NCBI GenBank assembly: GCA_037074765.1
Contig: JBAMDO010000066.1
Coordinates: 124,001 to 188,000 of the forward strand
Length of the DNA: 64,000 nt
Direction of reading: 5' to 3'
Source of the DNA: Mansonella perstans
Lineage: Eukaryota > Nematoda > Chromadorea > Rhabditida > Onchocercidae
A program made the translations under genes and the position numbers. Below the pieces are notes generated by a model, which worked only from the letters and a program-made list of their open reading frames with translations, ran no database searches and was not told the DNA's origin. Of the stretch, positions 11,191 through 24,500 are shown piece by piece (the first letter of the stretch is position 1; each line of letters begins with the position of its first letter).

Positions 11191-14100
11191 ATGTGGAATC
11201 GCGACAAGGATGCTGGAGACTCGGGTTCGGATAGCAGTTTAATTCATTACTCACTACTTTTCATCAAGAAAAGCGATTGCAAGAACTGCTTTTACGCCAT
11301 ACGATTTGAACATTAACTTTTTTTTATGCCAAAATTTTAGAAATACTGAAAAACATGTTTCAGGAATTCACTCACCTGAGCATTTATCCGGTTCACAGCG
11401 TAAGAGTTCGCCGTCATCAGGATCTCATTGTGAATCAGGTCTGACTGGATCACCACGTGACCTTTCTCCTCCACTACTTCAGGTGGCGAAATATTTTGTA
11501 ATTCACTTATGTTTTTTTCATCATGTAAAGAAAAAAATAATTAGATGAAATGTCATAAAATGATATTTTCAACTGCATATGTTAAGGAATTAGCATGCAT
11601 GAACCTTCGTGAGATGGCTTCGAGGCCTGATATCGGCTGTAATGGTCGCCAGATTACAGTTCGTTCTAATTTCTTCGAGGTTGGAATCGCTAATCATAAT
11701 ATGATGGTTACTCAGTATCATGTAGAGATTTATCATCCGGGATCCAGAAAACTTGACAAGTTTATATTTTTCTTGTTTCAAGAATTTTATGAAAAATATT
11801 TGCAGAAACTGCTCCTTGATTTTTTATAATTTTAATATGACAGACTTGACTGGAGAAATTGTTTTGCACAATTCACAATTAAAGTAATGGTCACATCTTC
11901 AGTTAATAATTTAAAATAATGTACAAATGACTTTCGACACGATGCAAATAATTTTCCATAAATTATCTAACTTCTTGATTTATATTTATTGCCTACCTGA
12001 AATCTATCTATGAACTATCCGTGATCCAAGCAAAAAAAGTGAAAATATAGAGAGGAGAACCGTGCGATATTTTGGAAAGTTATATTGGATCATCGTCAAT
12101 ATTTCCCAAACAAATTCGCTGTTGCGTATGACGGAGCACACCAATTGTACACTCCAACACGTATCGAATTCCCGGAAGGACGTCCATTTGTAAGTTAACA
12201 TTTTTTATAACTAGATTTGAGATTAACGAAACCAATAAGTGATAAATAAAATGTGCTGCAGGTTCGACTGGAGTGCGATGTATCATTAGCAAAGGATTCG
12301 AAGGAGCGTACTCGTTGCGCAGTCTCATTTCAGTGTGTCGGTCCTGTACTTATTGAAATGCGACGCACACGAACGCATAATTTGGACGAAAGAATTCTAA
12401 CTCCAATTCAAATTCTTGATATTGTATTTCGTCAATCACTTACTTGTCCTTTTGTTGAGTTCGGATGGTTTCTTTCCATTTTTTTCATTGTAACTTAATA
12501 GAAAATAATACAAAATCTTGTCCAAAGACTAATTTAACATAAGCTATTTTAAATACAGCAAAAAAAAAAAAAAAAAAATTCCGACTCTAACATATTTTTC
12601 AATTAGATTTAAAAAAGCGAAAGGTTAAAAATTAACTCGTTTTAAATCTAGTCAAAAAGGTTAACCAATAATATCAGTTCATCTAGTCATGTAACACTTA
12701 CGTGAGAATGTATATACAATATATTCAAATATAATATCTCAAATTTTTGGAAACGCACCCAGAGTTGTAAGAGACATTACTTGCAATCTTTTATTTAGAA
12801 AAATTGTTCAGTTTCAGTTTTCATTAAATCAAAAAAAAAACACGACTTTTTCAGAAATTCTGCGAATTTCTTTGTTTATAAGTCGTCAAGCTATCGTTTA
12901 CCTGCTAATGGTGGAGTGACATTGGATTTAGAAGGTGGCAAAGAGATGTGGACTGGATTTTTCTCCTCTACGCATGTGGGAGCCGGATGGAAACCTCTTC
13001 TCAACATTGACGGTTAGTCAATTCCCATAGCGGAAAAATTAAGGCTTTTTGAAAAATTATTTAGCAATGAATGAATAAAATAATGCAAGGTAAAGCGAAA
13101 AAGACTGAAAAGGAATAACGAATTATTTCCATATCGTAATGGATTTCAATTATCAATTATCGCTTGGAAAAGGAAAGGACATTATTTTCTTACAGTGGCG
13201 CATACGGCATTTTATAAAGCGCGCATGTCTCTGGTTCAATTTATGTGTGAAGTGTTAAATGAAAAATCAAGCTATTATTGTCAATCACGTTTCAAAGATT
13301 TCCTGGATACACGTCACAGAAGCAGTAGATCTCATAGCGGTGGCGGCTGCAACAACCGATCATCCTACTCACGTCATATCAACAGTCGACGTTCTGACTA
13401 CAATTATCATGATTACGTTGGCGGAGCACTTTCTGTAATCATTTTATTTTTCTGTAGCATTGGATCTTACCAATCTGTGAAAATGGCTTCTTGTTATATG
13501 CATCTAATTCTGCTTAGAAAAAACTTTACAATTTAATCTTTCAAATTATATTTCCATGATATTTATGATTGAACAGAGCAAAGGTCATCTATTCAAATTT
13601 GTTAAGCTGTTTAGTGAATTCCTTGTTTTCATTCTTAAATTTTGAAAATTTCCAGCCAGAAAAGTTGCACAAAAACTTTTCTTTGAGCAGTCATGAGTTA
13701 AAAATTTTTGGTGATGTCGTGAAAGGAATTAAAGTACGTATTTCCCATCGTGCTGGTATCATTCGCGTTTACCGTATCAATAGTCTTCAACTTCCAGCTG
13801 ATCAACTTTGGTCGAATATTTGCATCATTTTTTAAATTTTCAATTTTGAACTAGTAAATTTGTTTAACTGCCTTCATCTCCTACATAATCTTTCATTAAA
13901 GTGGAGTGGAAGCAGATATTTTGTATTTCCAAATTATTCGGAGAGTTAAATTTACATTTAAAGCAAGCCAAAATACTTGTTGCCAATTAATTCTGAAATA
14001 TATTTTAGGTTTCGAGGCAAGGATGAGGACGGTAACGAACGACGTATGACAGTGGCCGATTATTTTAATGAACGTTATGGTGAGCTAAAATATCCCAAGT

Positions 14101-17100
14101 TACCATGCGTTCACGTGGGTCCAATAACACGCAACATCTATTTCCCTCTGGAAGTTTGTATGTTTGACGCCCCGCAGAAATTTAACAAGAAATTGAACGA
14201 GAAACAGACATCAACTATTATCCGAGTATCACCCATTTTCGAAATTACTCCAGTCATTTCAAATAATTTTTAAATATTTATAGTTTTCAAGTTATATATT
14301 GCACGATTAATGAAAACGTAAATGATATTATTTCACATATTTATACATTATCTTTCTAATCTTGGTTTATATTGGTAAGTTATGTCTTACATCAACTTAA
14401 AAACGTTGCAGTAGATTCTAAAGCACAGAAAACTTCATTTTATGAAAATGATTCAGGCGACAGCAGTTGATGCAATTTCACGTGAACAACATATTTCATC
14501 GCTGTGTGAGCAAGCTGGATTCCAATGCGATCCATTTTTGCGTGAATTCGGCTTTCAAATTAATCCGAAAATGTTTGAGACGGTTGCTCGTGTTTTGTCA
14601 CCACCTCGTATCCTTTTTGGTCAAAATAATCGTAAAACGGTTTGATTTTAAGACTAAACATTTTGATATATGTTTTGACTTATCGGTTTAAGTATTCTTT
14701 CACTTAAATGAATCTCTTCAAAATATTGAAAAATTCATTCTGAGATCTGGAGTACTTCAGGACCCAGTTGTTACACCGAAAGATGGCGCTTGGTCAATGG
14801 ATAATCAGATGCTTTACTTGCCGGCTAGCTGCCGCAGCTATTCGATGATAGCAATGGTCAATCCACGTGAGCAGAGTCACTTACAGTAAGTTAACTTTTC
14901 TTTAAGTATTCGTCATTCAGCAATGAAATAATCCAATAAATTAATCCATTTTTCTTAATATAATAAATGTCAATTATTCACTTCTTTGCTCAGAAAAGTA
15001 TCCAATTTAGAGCTTTCTGTCAAGCACTTACCCAAAAAGCTAGCCAAATGGGGATGGAATTTGCAAGTTGGCCAGATCTAGTGAAGTATGGTCGTACAAA
15101 AGAAGATGTCGTCATTCTGTTCAATGAAATTGCGACCGAATACAAACAAACGGGAACTTTATGCGATCTTATTATCGTGGTTTTACCAAGCAAAAATGCT
15201 GATCTCTACAGTTGGGTCAATAATCATTTTAATTTTTACATCGTCTTCGCTATTTTCTCATTAACCAGAAATTTGAAGTGTTATTGAATTTTTAACTTAT
15301 CAAACAATCCAGAATTTTCTGCACCGCAGAGAATAAGTTTATACTTTATTGTGAATTAGCTTAGATAAATAAATTATATTAAAAAAATGACTCGAATAGA
15401 AAACGAAACTGATAAAGGAATTTGGAAGAACAGAAAGATTAAATAAGTTCATTAAATGAAATAATTTAAATTGGTGATTTCTTAACAATAAAATATTGTG
15501 TCATTGCAAGGTTGATAACCATAAGTTTGATCATATACCTGTTATAGTTACTCCAGCAATCATACAATTATAAAATTAAAATACTTCCAGTGACAGTTAA
15601 AGAATGCAGTGACATGATTCATGGAATCATGTCGCAATGCGTTCTAATGAAAAACGTGATGCGTCCCTCACCTGCTACTTGTTGTAATATGATCCTGAAA
15701 ATGAATATGAAATTAGGCGGCATTAATTCACGTGTTGTTGCTGATTCAATTACTCAGAAGTATCTCATCGATGTTCCAACTCTCATAATCGGAATTGATG
15801 TCACACATCCGACACAATATGAGGAACGACAGAATATTCCATCTGTTGCGGCGGTATTTCAAACTTTTTCTTTTTTTAACATTGATAAAATTTGGAAGTA
15901 CAATCTAACAGAGATAAGATTATTAAAATGGTTAAAAAATTCATGCATAGATTGTGGCCAATCTTGACTTATATCCACAGTCATACGGTGCAAATATCAA
16001 AATACAGCGTAAATGTCGCGAATCGGTTGTTTATCTTCTGGATGCCGTCCGTGAACGTCTCGTTAGTTTTTACAAAACAACAAATCAAAAACCAATCCGT
16101 ATCATCGTTTATCGTGACGGAGTTTCCGAAGGACAATTTAGCGAGGTAAAATAGTATTGATTACATAAGATTATCATCATTGTTATATAGGAATAAAGGA
16201 AATTATGCTTTCCGTTTTATTCTAATAAGATATAAGTGATAATGCATTGGATATTTAAAAAGTTAGTAGAATTATTCTTTGCAAATAAACGAAATTACAG
16301 GTTTTACGCGAGGAAATGCAGGGTATTCGTACGGCATGTCTAATGCTATCGGCGGACTACCGACCACCAATTACATACATTGTCGTGCAGAAGCGTCACC
16401 ATGCACGAATATTCTGCAAGTATACACGTGACACAGTTGGTAAAGCGAAGAATATTCCACCAGGTACAGTAGTCGATACAGGAATCATTTCGCCAGAAGG
16501 TTTTGATTTCTACCTATGCTCACATTTCGGTATCCAGGTAACATAATTTTCATTTTATTTAATTTTTTCTTTATTATTTAAGACATAGCTAATAAATTTC
16601 ATTGTAATTAGTAAGGAATTTATTCTTTTACACAAAACTATCCTATGACATAACATTTGAAATCAATATAACAGTAAAAATTAAAATCAAAGTTAAAAGA
16701 ATTTTAGACAGTGCAAAATTTTAATACAAAATTAATAGAAGAGTAAAACCTTTTATACATAATGGAAATTCTTCTACTTAATTTAAAATCTTTTAAACGT
16801 AACCAAAAAAGGTATGTTTAAAAATTAATCAACCAAACATATTTTCTTCAAAAAGTAGCACTTTATTAAAAAGCTACAGTAACATTTTCAGGGTACTTCT
16901 AGGCCAGCGCATTACCATGTTCTTTGGGATGATTCGAAGTTCACGTCAGATGAGCTTCAGTCAATAACATTCAGTATATGCCATACGTACGGACGTTGCG
17001 CTCGTTCAGTTTCTATTCCGGCACCTGTTTATTACGCCGATCTCGTTGCTACACGTGCACGTTTTCACCTCAAAAGAAAAATGTATTTTCTACTGTGAAT

Positions 17101-17393
17101 GCAGAAAAAATTGAAAGATTACGTAGATTTTTAAATTTCTTTATTTAATAATGGATCATGACTTTTTAGTCATACTGTTTTACTAGAAATAAATATCTTC
17201 TAGGGGTGTATACGAAACAGATATGACATCAGATGCCACCTCATTGATTTCCTCATCCTTATCATCATTGATTTCGACTGGACGTATCACAACTTCACTA
17301 AATATTGTTGATGATGATGATTTTTCAGACTTGGAAAGCATTAAAGTATATTTTTCAAAAATCTTTATATTAAATTTTGCAGATAGAAAATAA
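11191..17393 (+). CDS. Argonaute protein, ALG-3/ALG-4-like
   Basis: Seventeen exons in continuous phase: 11191-11224, 11364-11482, 11545-11759, 12051-12189, 12262-12458, 12855-13012, 13196-13434, 13656-13810, 14009-14225, 14457-14639, 14761-14885, 15011-15210, 15591-15853, 15951-16145, 16301-16537, 16892-17082 and 17204-17393. They give about 1018 residues. Domains in order are a Ser-rich N-terminus, N domain ([20 protein letters not shown]), L1, PAZ ([14 protein letters not shown]), MID ([13 protein letters not shown]) and PIWI. PIWI keeps the slicer residues in [18 protein letters not shown] and [10 protein letters not shown], so slicing is plausible. A Ser/Arg/His-rich insertion precedes PAZ. 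It most resembles the AGO/ALG clade, and sperm-gene neighbours suggest the 26G-RNA type; that assignment is inference. The start and exons 1-3 are the least certain. Reading through exon 16 would instead stop at 17098. Confidence 0.92.
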
Positions 17394-19531
17394 TTGAAAA
17401 ATTTATATAAGCTCCACTTCATTTGAATTTTATTACAAGAGAGATAATTAATGATTGATATTGATGGATTTGTTACGAATTTTTGATCGAAATTATTTCT
17501 TTAATTTTAGTTATCCATTCACCACTTGTATCATTTTGGAATAAATTTAAAAAAAAAAGAATGTTTTTTTTTTTTTTTTTTTGAATTTAAAATACAATAT
17601 TTACATAGATTATTCAAAGCAAAAAGCATTGCAATCAATCATTTTAGACGCATTAAAATGTAAATAAAACTATTTATTATTTTTAATATCACATAGCATC
17701 GCAATTTTACCTTAAAATGTGCAAATTCCGGCAAAATGAAAATTGATAACTTTTAATTAATCTTTGAGGACGGTCGCGTTCGATCATTAATGAGCAGTAA
17801 CGATGCAGCACTACAGGATTATGTTACGGTTTCGGAAAAATTCAAAGGACGAATGTATTTCATTTAAAGAATGAAGGACACATATATTTCGTTTCAATTA
17901 GTGAACCATTATTATTGCTTTTTGTTGGTTTAGCAATTTATTAATTGTTGACCTGTAAGCTGATGAAGAAAAAATCTCAAATAAAATTACATCAAATAGA
18001 AAGAAAGTAATAGATAAAATTTGTAGTAGGTCTTATCTTTGTTTCACGTGAAGTACCGAGACAAAGAAGATAGAGAGCGGGAGAAAGAGAAAAGACGATA
18101 ATGCGACAGAATTATCAAAAGTTGTGAAAATATTTCAAATTTTTATCGAAAAATTAATAAAAAAACAATTGATTCATAAATGAATGATATGTCATTTTGA
18201 ATATTTTTTAAAATTCATTGGTTGATATAATCTTGACTGTATACATCAACTATAAATGGGAAATAACAAATTAAGCATGAAACTCCGAGAATTCATTCAG
18301 AAATAATTTAAATGCAATCAAAAATGTCATTAATCCATTGTTTTTTATCAGTCAATTTTGAAAGCCTATTCCTAAAATTCTACAATCATCCAATGCTTCC
18401 AATAAAAATGCCTTTTACTGGATACACTTACCATCCTTGCAACATTTGTTTCGAATTTAATTAAATTCCGAAAGAACGATGTCTGTTAAATATTCCTGAA
18501 ACGTATATTACGTTTTCTGCATACGTAGTGTTTTTTGATTTTTCCGATTTTAGAAGTTATTACTGAATAAGTATCATTCCATCTAATGATACCAACTTAT
18601 GTTATTCCTAATTCAAGTAGACTTACTTGAAAAAAAAAAATTTCGTATTACTAAAAAAATAAACATTTAATTCAAATTGGTGCAAATTATTTTATTTTTT
18701 TTTGAGGACAAGCTGCGCTAATAATTGGACATTTGACAAGTCCTAGGGTAATTTAGACCTAAAATTTATTTAAGCACTTTCCCATATTTCATTTTCAGTC
18801 ACTTCACTAACTCCATCACTTATAGCTACATCATGGAATTACTTCTGTCATATCAATAATACGTTGCTATCATCCCCTTCCTTTTAAGACGACCACCTAC
18901 TTCATAGAATTGCGACTTACAACATTCAGTTTATTGCTGCCTGAAATTGCTACATTTTCAACAAGGAACTTTAAAAGTCTATATATATTTACTATAAAGT
19001 CTCTGCTACATTTTCAACAAGGAACTTTAAAAGTCTATATATATTTATTATAAAGTCATGAATATATTTATTATAAAGTCTCGCAATTTTTTCCCTATAA
19101 ATTTTCGAAGTTTTAGACAACTTTTTATTTAATTTTCGAAATAACTTTCAAGTATCTATGCCATCACTCTCTAAGGCTGATCTTTGATCGAAGTTTTAGA
19201 CAACTTTTTTTCCATAAAAAGAGAGAATTTCCAATTCGAAAAAAAGGATGAATTTCTGAAACTCTATCAGAGATATTTTGCCTCAGAAAATGGTCAAGAC
19301 TGCAATATTAAAAACTTTCTAACTTATATGAATCAATGATCAGATTCATAGACAAATAGACGTGCTATCATTGATATGAACGTGAGAATTCTGTAAAACA
19401 CTGCAAAAATCAATGGTGAATTACATGGACGCCATTCGATAGATAGTGCAAAAATCATTTACTTTTTAATGTTTTGAAATTATCTTATTTGAAGTAATTT
19501 TTATTGAAAACGATAAAATTTGAAATCAGGA
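17394..19531. other. Intergenic, no supported gene
   Basis: AT-rich with a T27 tract near 17557-17583. It contains a 56-bp direct duplication (listed separately) and repeated short words such as GAAGTTTTAGACAACTTT at about 19108 and 19191. No exon-like open frame with splice sites was found. Confidence 0.45.
18949..19081. repeat. Tandem duplication, 56-bp unit x 2 plus partial third
   Basis: The segment beginning GCTACATTTTCAACAAGG at 18949 recurs at 19005 with a period of 56 bp and almost no change. A partial third copy of its 3' end (ATATTTATTATAAAGTC) follows to about 19081. Confidence 0.85.
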
Positions 19532-19603
19532 GGTCCCGTGGTGTAGTGGTTAGCACTCAGGACTTTGAATCCTGCGACGGGAGTTCAAATCTCCCCGGGA
19601 CCT
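19532..19603 (+). tRNA. tRNA-Gln(UUG): tRNA-Gln (anticodon TTG)
   Basis: A 72-nt cloverleaf. The acceptor stem GGTCCCG pairs with CGGGACC and the discriminator is T. The D arm carries A-box sequence (TGTAGTGGTTAGCA). The anticodon stem CAGGA/TCCTG closes the loop CTTTGAA, with anticodon TTG at 19565-19567. The T arm GGGAG/CTCCC has loop TTCAAAT. There is no intron. A TTTT run at 19612-19615 suits RNA polymerase III termination. The GC content stands out from the surrounding DNA. It decodes CAA glutamine codons in cytosolic translation. Confidence 0.96.
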
Positions 19604-21274
19604 AGGTGGTATTTTGCCCGACGCAACAAGAGAAATGATGAATGTCTGTGCTGGGAATCGCGTGACCTTTCTTTCGTTCAAGTTAAACTTGGCTAATAGT
19701 AGCATTGCTATGTTTTTGAAAATCTTGAAAAGAAAAACAAAAAAAAAAAAAAGGCTTTATTACGAGTAATATGAAGTTATCCAGGAATTGAAGCAGTAAT
19801 TCATTAAATATTGTAGCATGAACCTATCTAGAAAGATTAATATGAATCTATTCAGGAATTTCATAGATTCCTCTACAATGATATAAATTTACAGAGAATG
19901 CAACAATTATTAATTTGATTCAATTAAATTTTCTGCTTGATATTAGAACAATGTTGAAATGAGCCTTGTTACGTAAAAACACTATCATTTCTAATTTCAG
20001 GCTTATTTCTTCCTTCATACTTCGATTTTTTATCCATTCTATAATTCTTTGGCACTATTTGAGCGAAAGTTACATTTTCAACTCGTATTCTGAGTGTGAT
20101 TCTTAAATTAATCAATCAAGCATCTTTCACTGCTAACTAATTGCTCTTTTTTCAAGTGAATCCGAAACTGAATAGGTACAATTCCTTATATTGCTTTACT
20201 AAAACTAATTTATTGCTTATCTTTGGAAAAATAAATTAGAAGAAATTTGTGCATGAAATTTCAAGACTTTTGCAATTTCTGAACGAAATTATGGATCACT
20301 ATCAAAGGATCGTCATTTTTGATACTGGTTCTCAACATTACCAATTCAACAGTATCAGTATCATGAACATCTTCCCAATAATGCTCATTAATTTCGTTAG
20401 AATACTGCGATAATGAAAGAAGAGAATAATGAAAATAATGAAATCATTTGTTGAAATGAATAACTAAATGTATTTGGAAAGTTCGTAATGAAATAAATTA
20501 TTTTTTCCCTTTGCATTTCAGGTTTTTGTTTACTAAATTTTGAAAAACATCTCGACTTGGTAATAATTAGCCATATCTCATACAATCTGAATTTTCGGTT
20601 TATAACAAAACGATTTCTATAGAAGCCATAAAATATGCGTCATTTCTGTGTCCAGTCGGACAAATGGACACTCAGCACAACAAATGCCACAAAAATTAAG
20701 AATTGCCAGAAGTTATTTTGTACAAGCTTGGTATACAATAATGCTCCTGATAAATGCTCCAAATAAAAATGAATTAGTCCCTTTTCGTTAAGCCCCCATA
20801 AATGAAACGTGTGAATTGCTTATATCAGTTGGTGATAAGAGAGAACCCATGGAAAGGAATGACAGATAAGACTGTTATCATCTACCAAAATTTCTCAAAT
20901 TAGTTGAAAATCTTATTTTAGCATTTCTTTCTTTCAATGTTTAAACTTCAGTATTAATACAACATGGTAGTATCATGGAAATTTTAGCTTTTTTGTTTAA
21001 ACTTTCTTCTTATGCTGCAATTTACTAATTTAATCATGTATTATCTTTCAAATTACTCAAAATTAAATCCATACTCAAATTCAATTTCAAACAATTGGCG
21101 CACATTTCCTGACCAAATTTGCATCTGTTGAAATGGAACAATTTTCAAAAGATATATGGAATAGTCCGAAAAATTATTCCTAGTCTGTTGATGAACTTTA
21201 AACAGCTCCTATTAATTCGAATATTTTAATTCCCACATTCAAAAATTTTTACATCTTTAACTGTTGCATTGGGA
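19604..21274. other. Intergenic, no supported gene
   Basis: AT-rich sequence downstream of the tRNA. Only short open frames without convincing splice sites or family signatures were seen. Confidence 0.4.
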
Positions 21275-21509
21275 ATGAAGTATATTAACTTGTTCATTAA
21301 TATTCGAAGAAAAATTTCAATTTCAGTCTTATTTGAAATTGGATCGGTTATTGGAATTATTGTTTTGGATGACGAAGGAAATATTTGGAAAAATCAAATA
21401 TTCAAAGTAAATTCTCTTGATTTTCATAAATTGAAATATTTCCATTCTTTTTCAGCAAAATTCCTCGGTGAAAGTGGAATTTGATAGACTTCAATCTTTT
21501 AACATTTAA
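21275..21509 (+). CDS. Hypothetical two-exon small ORF
   Basis: ATG at 21275 opens a 132-nt exon (21275-21406) ending at a GTAAAT donor. A 49-nt intron with a strong TTTTTCAG acceptor leads to 21456-21509, closed by TAA, for 61 residues. The peptide contains LFEIGSVIGIIVLDDEGNIW and ends QNSSVKVEFDRLQSFNI. The intron length and signals are typical for nematodes and the phase is kept, which favours a real transcript. The protein matches no family I know. It may be only the 3' end of a longer gene, since an alternative acceptor (TTTCAG) lies just before LFEIGS. Confidence 0.28.
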
Positions 21510-24500
21510 GAATATTTAGAAGAATAGGTATCCGAGATCTCGATAAAAGTAATTTATCTGACAGGAATGCTTCTGCGCTTGAAATAAGAAATTATTCATT
21601 AGAGTGATTAGAACCTCATTTTTCATTAGTATTCCAAGCGGCTGTGCAATTTTTCCATCCTGAAGGGAAGGATTATTAATGGCGGTGATTTCCAGTTCGT
21701 TTCCAGAGTTCTGCATGCGTGCAACTGAGAAGGCATGTTTGCAAAGCAGCAAAATTGAAATATGAAATTGATGTCATTATGACATTAAGGTTGACCTATG
21801 CTGTCCATAATTTTCCGTCCCATTAGTTCCACTGATTCACAAAAAATAATAGCCCAAAAGTATGACAAGTTTTCCAACTTATGTCAGAAAAGAATTTCTT
21901 GCAAAAACTTTGAACATTTTAATGCAATTTTCATCAGTTTCATTTGAAATTTAATCAGTGGTCTCAATACCGACTTTTAAAAACCCAATAATTCGTTTTT
22001 GAAAACAAAAAATCAATTACTTGTATTAGTGTGTAACTTCCACAAAAAAGTATTTCCTTCAAAGCTTATTGTACAATTCAGAAAAGTATGTTAAAAATTA
22101 TTTATCCTCTGCAGAAGTTGTCAAATGTTTCCAATTGAAAACATACAGTATTAACGCTATTCGCACTTTTACTAGAACTATTACTTTTGCTTTCTCCTTT
22201 CATTTTTGCGCTTCGGGATTTGCGAGTTTCCCGATTCATCAGTAATTTTCACTAAAATTCATCAGTGATTTTCACTATTATATTGGACTTCTTTTCAAAA
22301 AACACTACTTGGGAAACGTTAAAGAAAGAATATTTAATGCATAAGTCATCATGAGTATTATATATATTTACAGAAATAAATATTTTCATCAATTTTTTGT
22401 GGGAATTTATATTTAAAGAAAGCGCTTATTATTAGATATTAAGTCATACAGGTGACAGTGCCATTTAGATTACCTTAAATTTTAATCTTCTAGCAAATCT
22501 TTAGACTACTCATGAGATACTCTATATTTTGCTCTTCCCATTGCATTTCATTAAATAATTTAGCAACAGGATTTAAAAAATGTTAATAAAAAATAATCAA
22601 ATATACTATCACTATTGCCATCTTTAAATAAGGAAAGAAAGATTTTAAGTATCAATCATTTTGTCAATAATATTAAACAGGAGAAAAAAGCAAGCAAAAA
22701 GCAATTATGAAAGGTTTATTAACAAAAGTTTATTTTGTTAATAAAAAGAATTAAGAGCAGCAGGAAGAGGAAATGATTCATCACATCATGACTTGTACTA
22801 CTGCTTTTGATAACTAATTAGGAACCTGTTTTATGTAGCACAAATTTATTATCTTTTAGGTATTTTCATTAAATAATGATAAGCCTTTGCAAGATCTTAT
22901 AGTTCGTCATTTATTATTCCTATTCAACTGTTAAGCATATTCGTTATTGCAGAATAACGTTAATTTTTATCGTATATATTTGTCAAATCAACTTAAGGAA
23001 TGAAAATTATTGTTTCAGTATTTTAAACTTTCTGACCTTACTTAGGACAATGAACTAAGTTAGTAACATTATTATCGTCTCGAAGTTGGCTCATGTTCTT
23101 GTATTTCTTTCTTTTCTATTTAATCAAATCTTCGAATTTGTACCAACATTGAAGTAAAATTCATATTCCCATATTTTTATTACGTCATTATCAGTTTGAC
23201 AATTATGTTATAATCCGCTCCTATTTGCTTTAATTACTTACTATAATGCGATTTAATTATAAATATATAAGGCATCAATAACAACTTTTGATTTCTGAAA
23301 TGAACATGTTTAAACTTACCAAAACAAAATTTTTCTTGCAAAATTAAAACTTTTTTTAACAATTTCTCATTGCTATCATAACAACCGAATGTAATTTACC
23401 AGTAAACTATTCATTAAAAATCTTATAAGTATTGCAATTTCCTCTTACCGTCATGCTGCAATCAAAGAGAATCCCTTGGACAGGTTTAAATTTTTTTGCC
23501 ACAATTTACAAGTTTCATCTCTTTTGAAAAAATTTAATTTTCTTCCCTTTTAATTCTGATTGCAATGATAATTCTCATATATTTGTTTGTGGAAGAAAGA
23601 AAAATTTAATCTTGGAATGTTCAATTTCTTGTTGAACATTTCCCGCATATAAGCAGGACTAAAAATCAAAAGTCAAAGAAAATTGGAGACAAATTGTTTG
23701 CATTTTATTCTTTGTGTATCAAGTTTTCCTTTTTTCAATAGAGAATCAGCTTCTCATTGTATGCATAACTCATGAAGGACCGCAGCGGAGAAGTTAGTAA
23801 GAGTAAGCATTGTCATTTTGCTTCCATTTTATAATCACGCTAGGTCAAAGGTAAGTCAATTTAAGTAAGCAAATAGAATCCGAATAGAATCATATTTTCA
23901 TTCAATTCCATGCTTGTAATAAAGTGCTCAAAACTTTTGGATTCTTTTCTCTCACTGTATGTTGATCACATTTATAGGACAACACTTTGATTGGATATTG
24001 AATAAATTGTAAAATGCTTAAATTCTTTGATTTCAAGTCTAACTTTAGATCACGAATTAAAACTAAGCATGAAACGATGACGCTTATTTTAAATAATATA
24101 AACAATTGAAACTACTAAATTCAACGTAGTTGAATTTTAATAGTTATACTTAATTACTAACATTATATGTAATGATTAAGTTTATTATATATTTAATAAA
24201 CATTAGTATAATTATGTATTCACACATTAACAGTTAATTTTGAGTGAACCTCTCAAATTTTGAAGTATTTTAAAAAAATTACCTAAAAAAACCTAAAAAA
24301 TACCAAAAATATTAAGTATAGAAACAAATACATAGTAAGCATACAAAACTAATGTAAAAAAAAACTAATGCAATACCTTACAATGAACTTTTAAGAGCCT
24401 CAGGCCAGTAATTTAATGATGTGAATTGTTGACCAAGCAATGATTATAATAGCAAGCAGATTAAATTTCATGTTATTCTCAACTTCACAGTTGAGAATTT

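Noticed and set aside
16892..17098. Argonaute ending at the exon 16 read-through stop
   Set aside because: Not excluded. The spliced form to 17393 was preferred because phase, acceptor and an extended acidic tail fit better; the alternative is kept as a finding.
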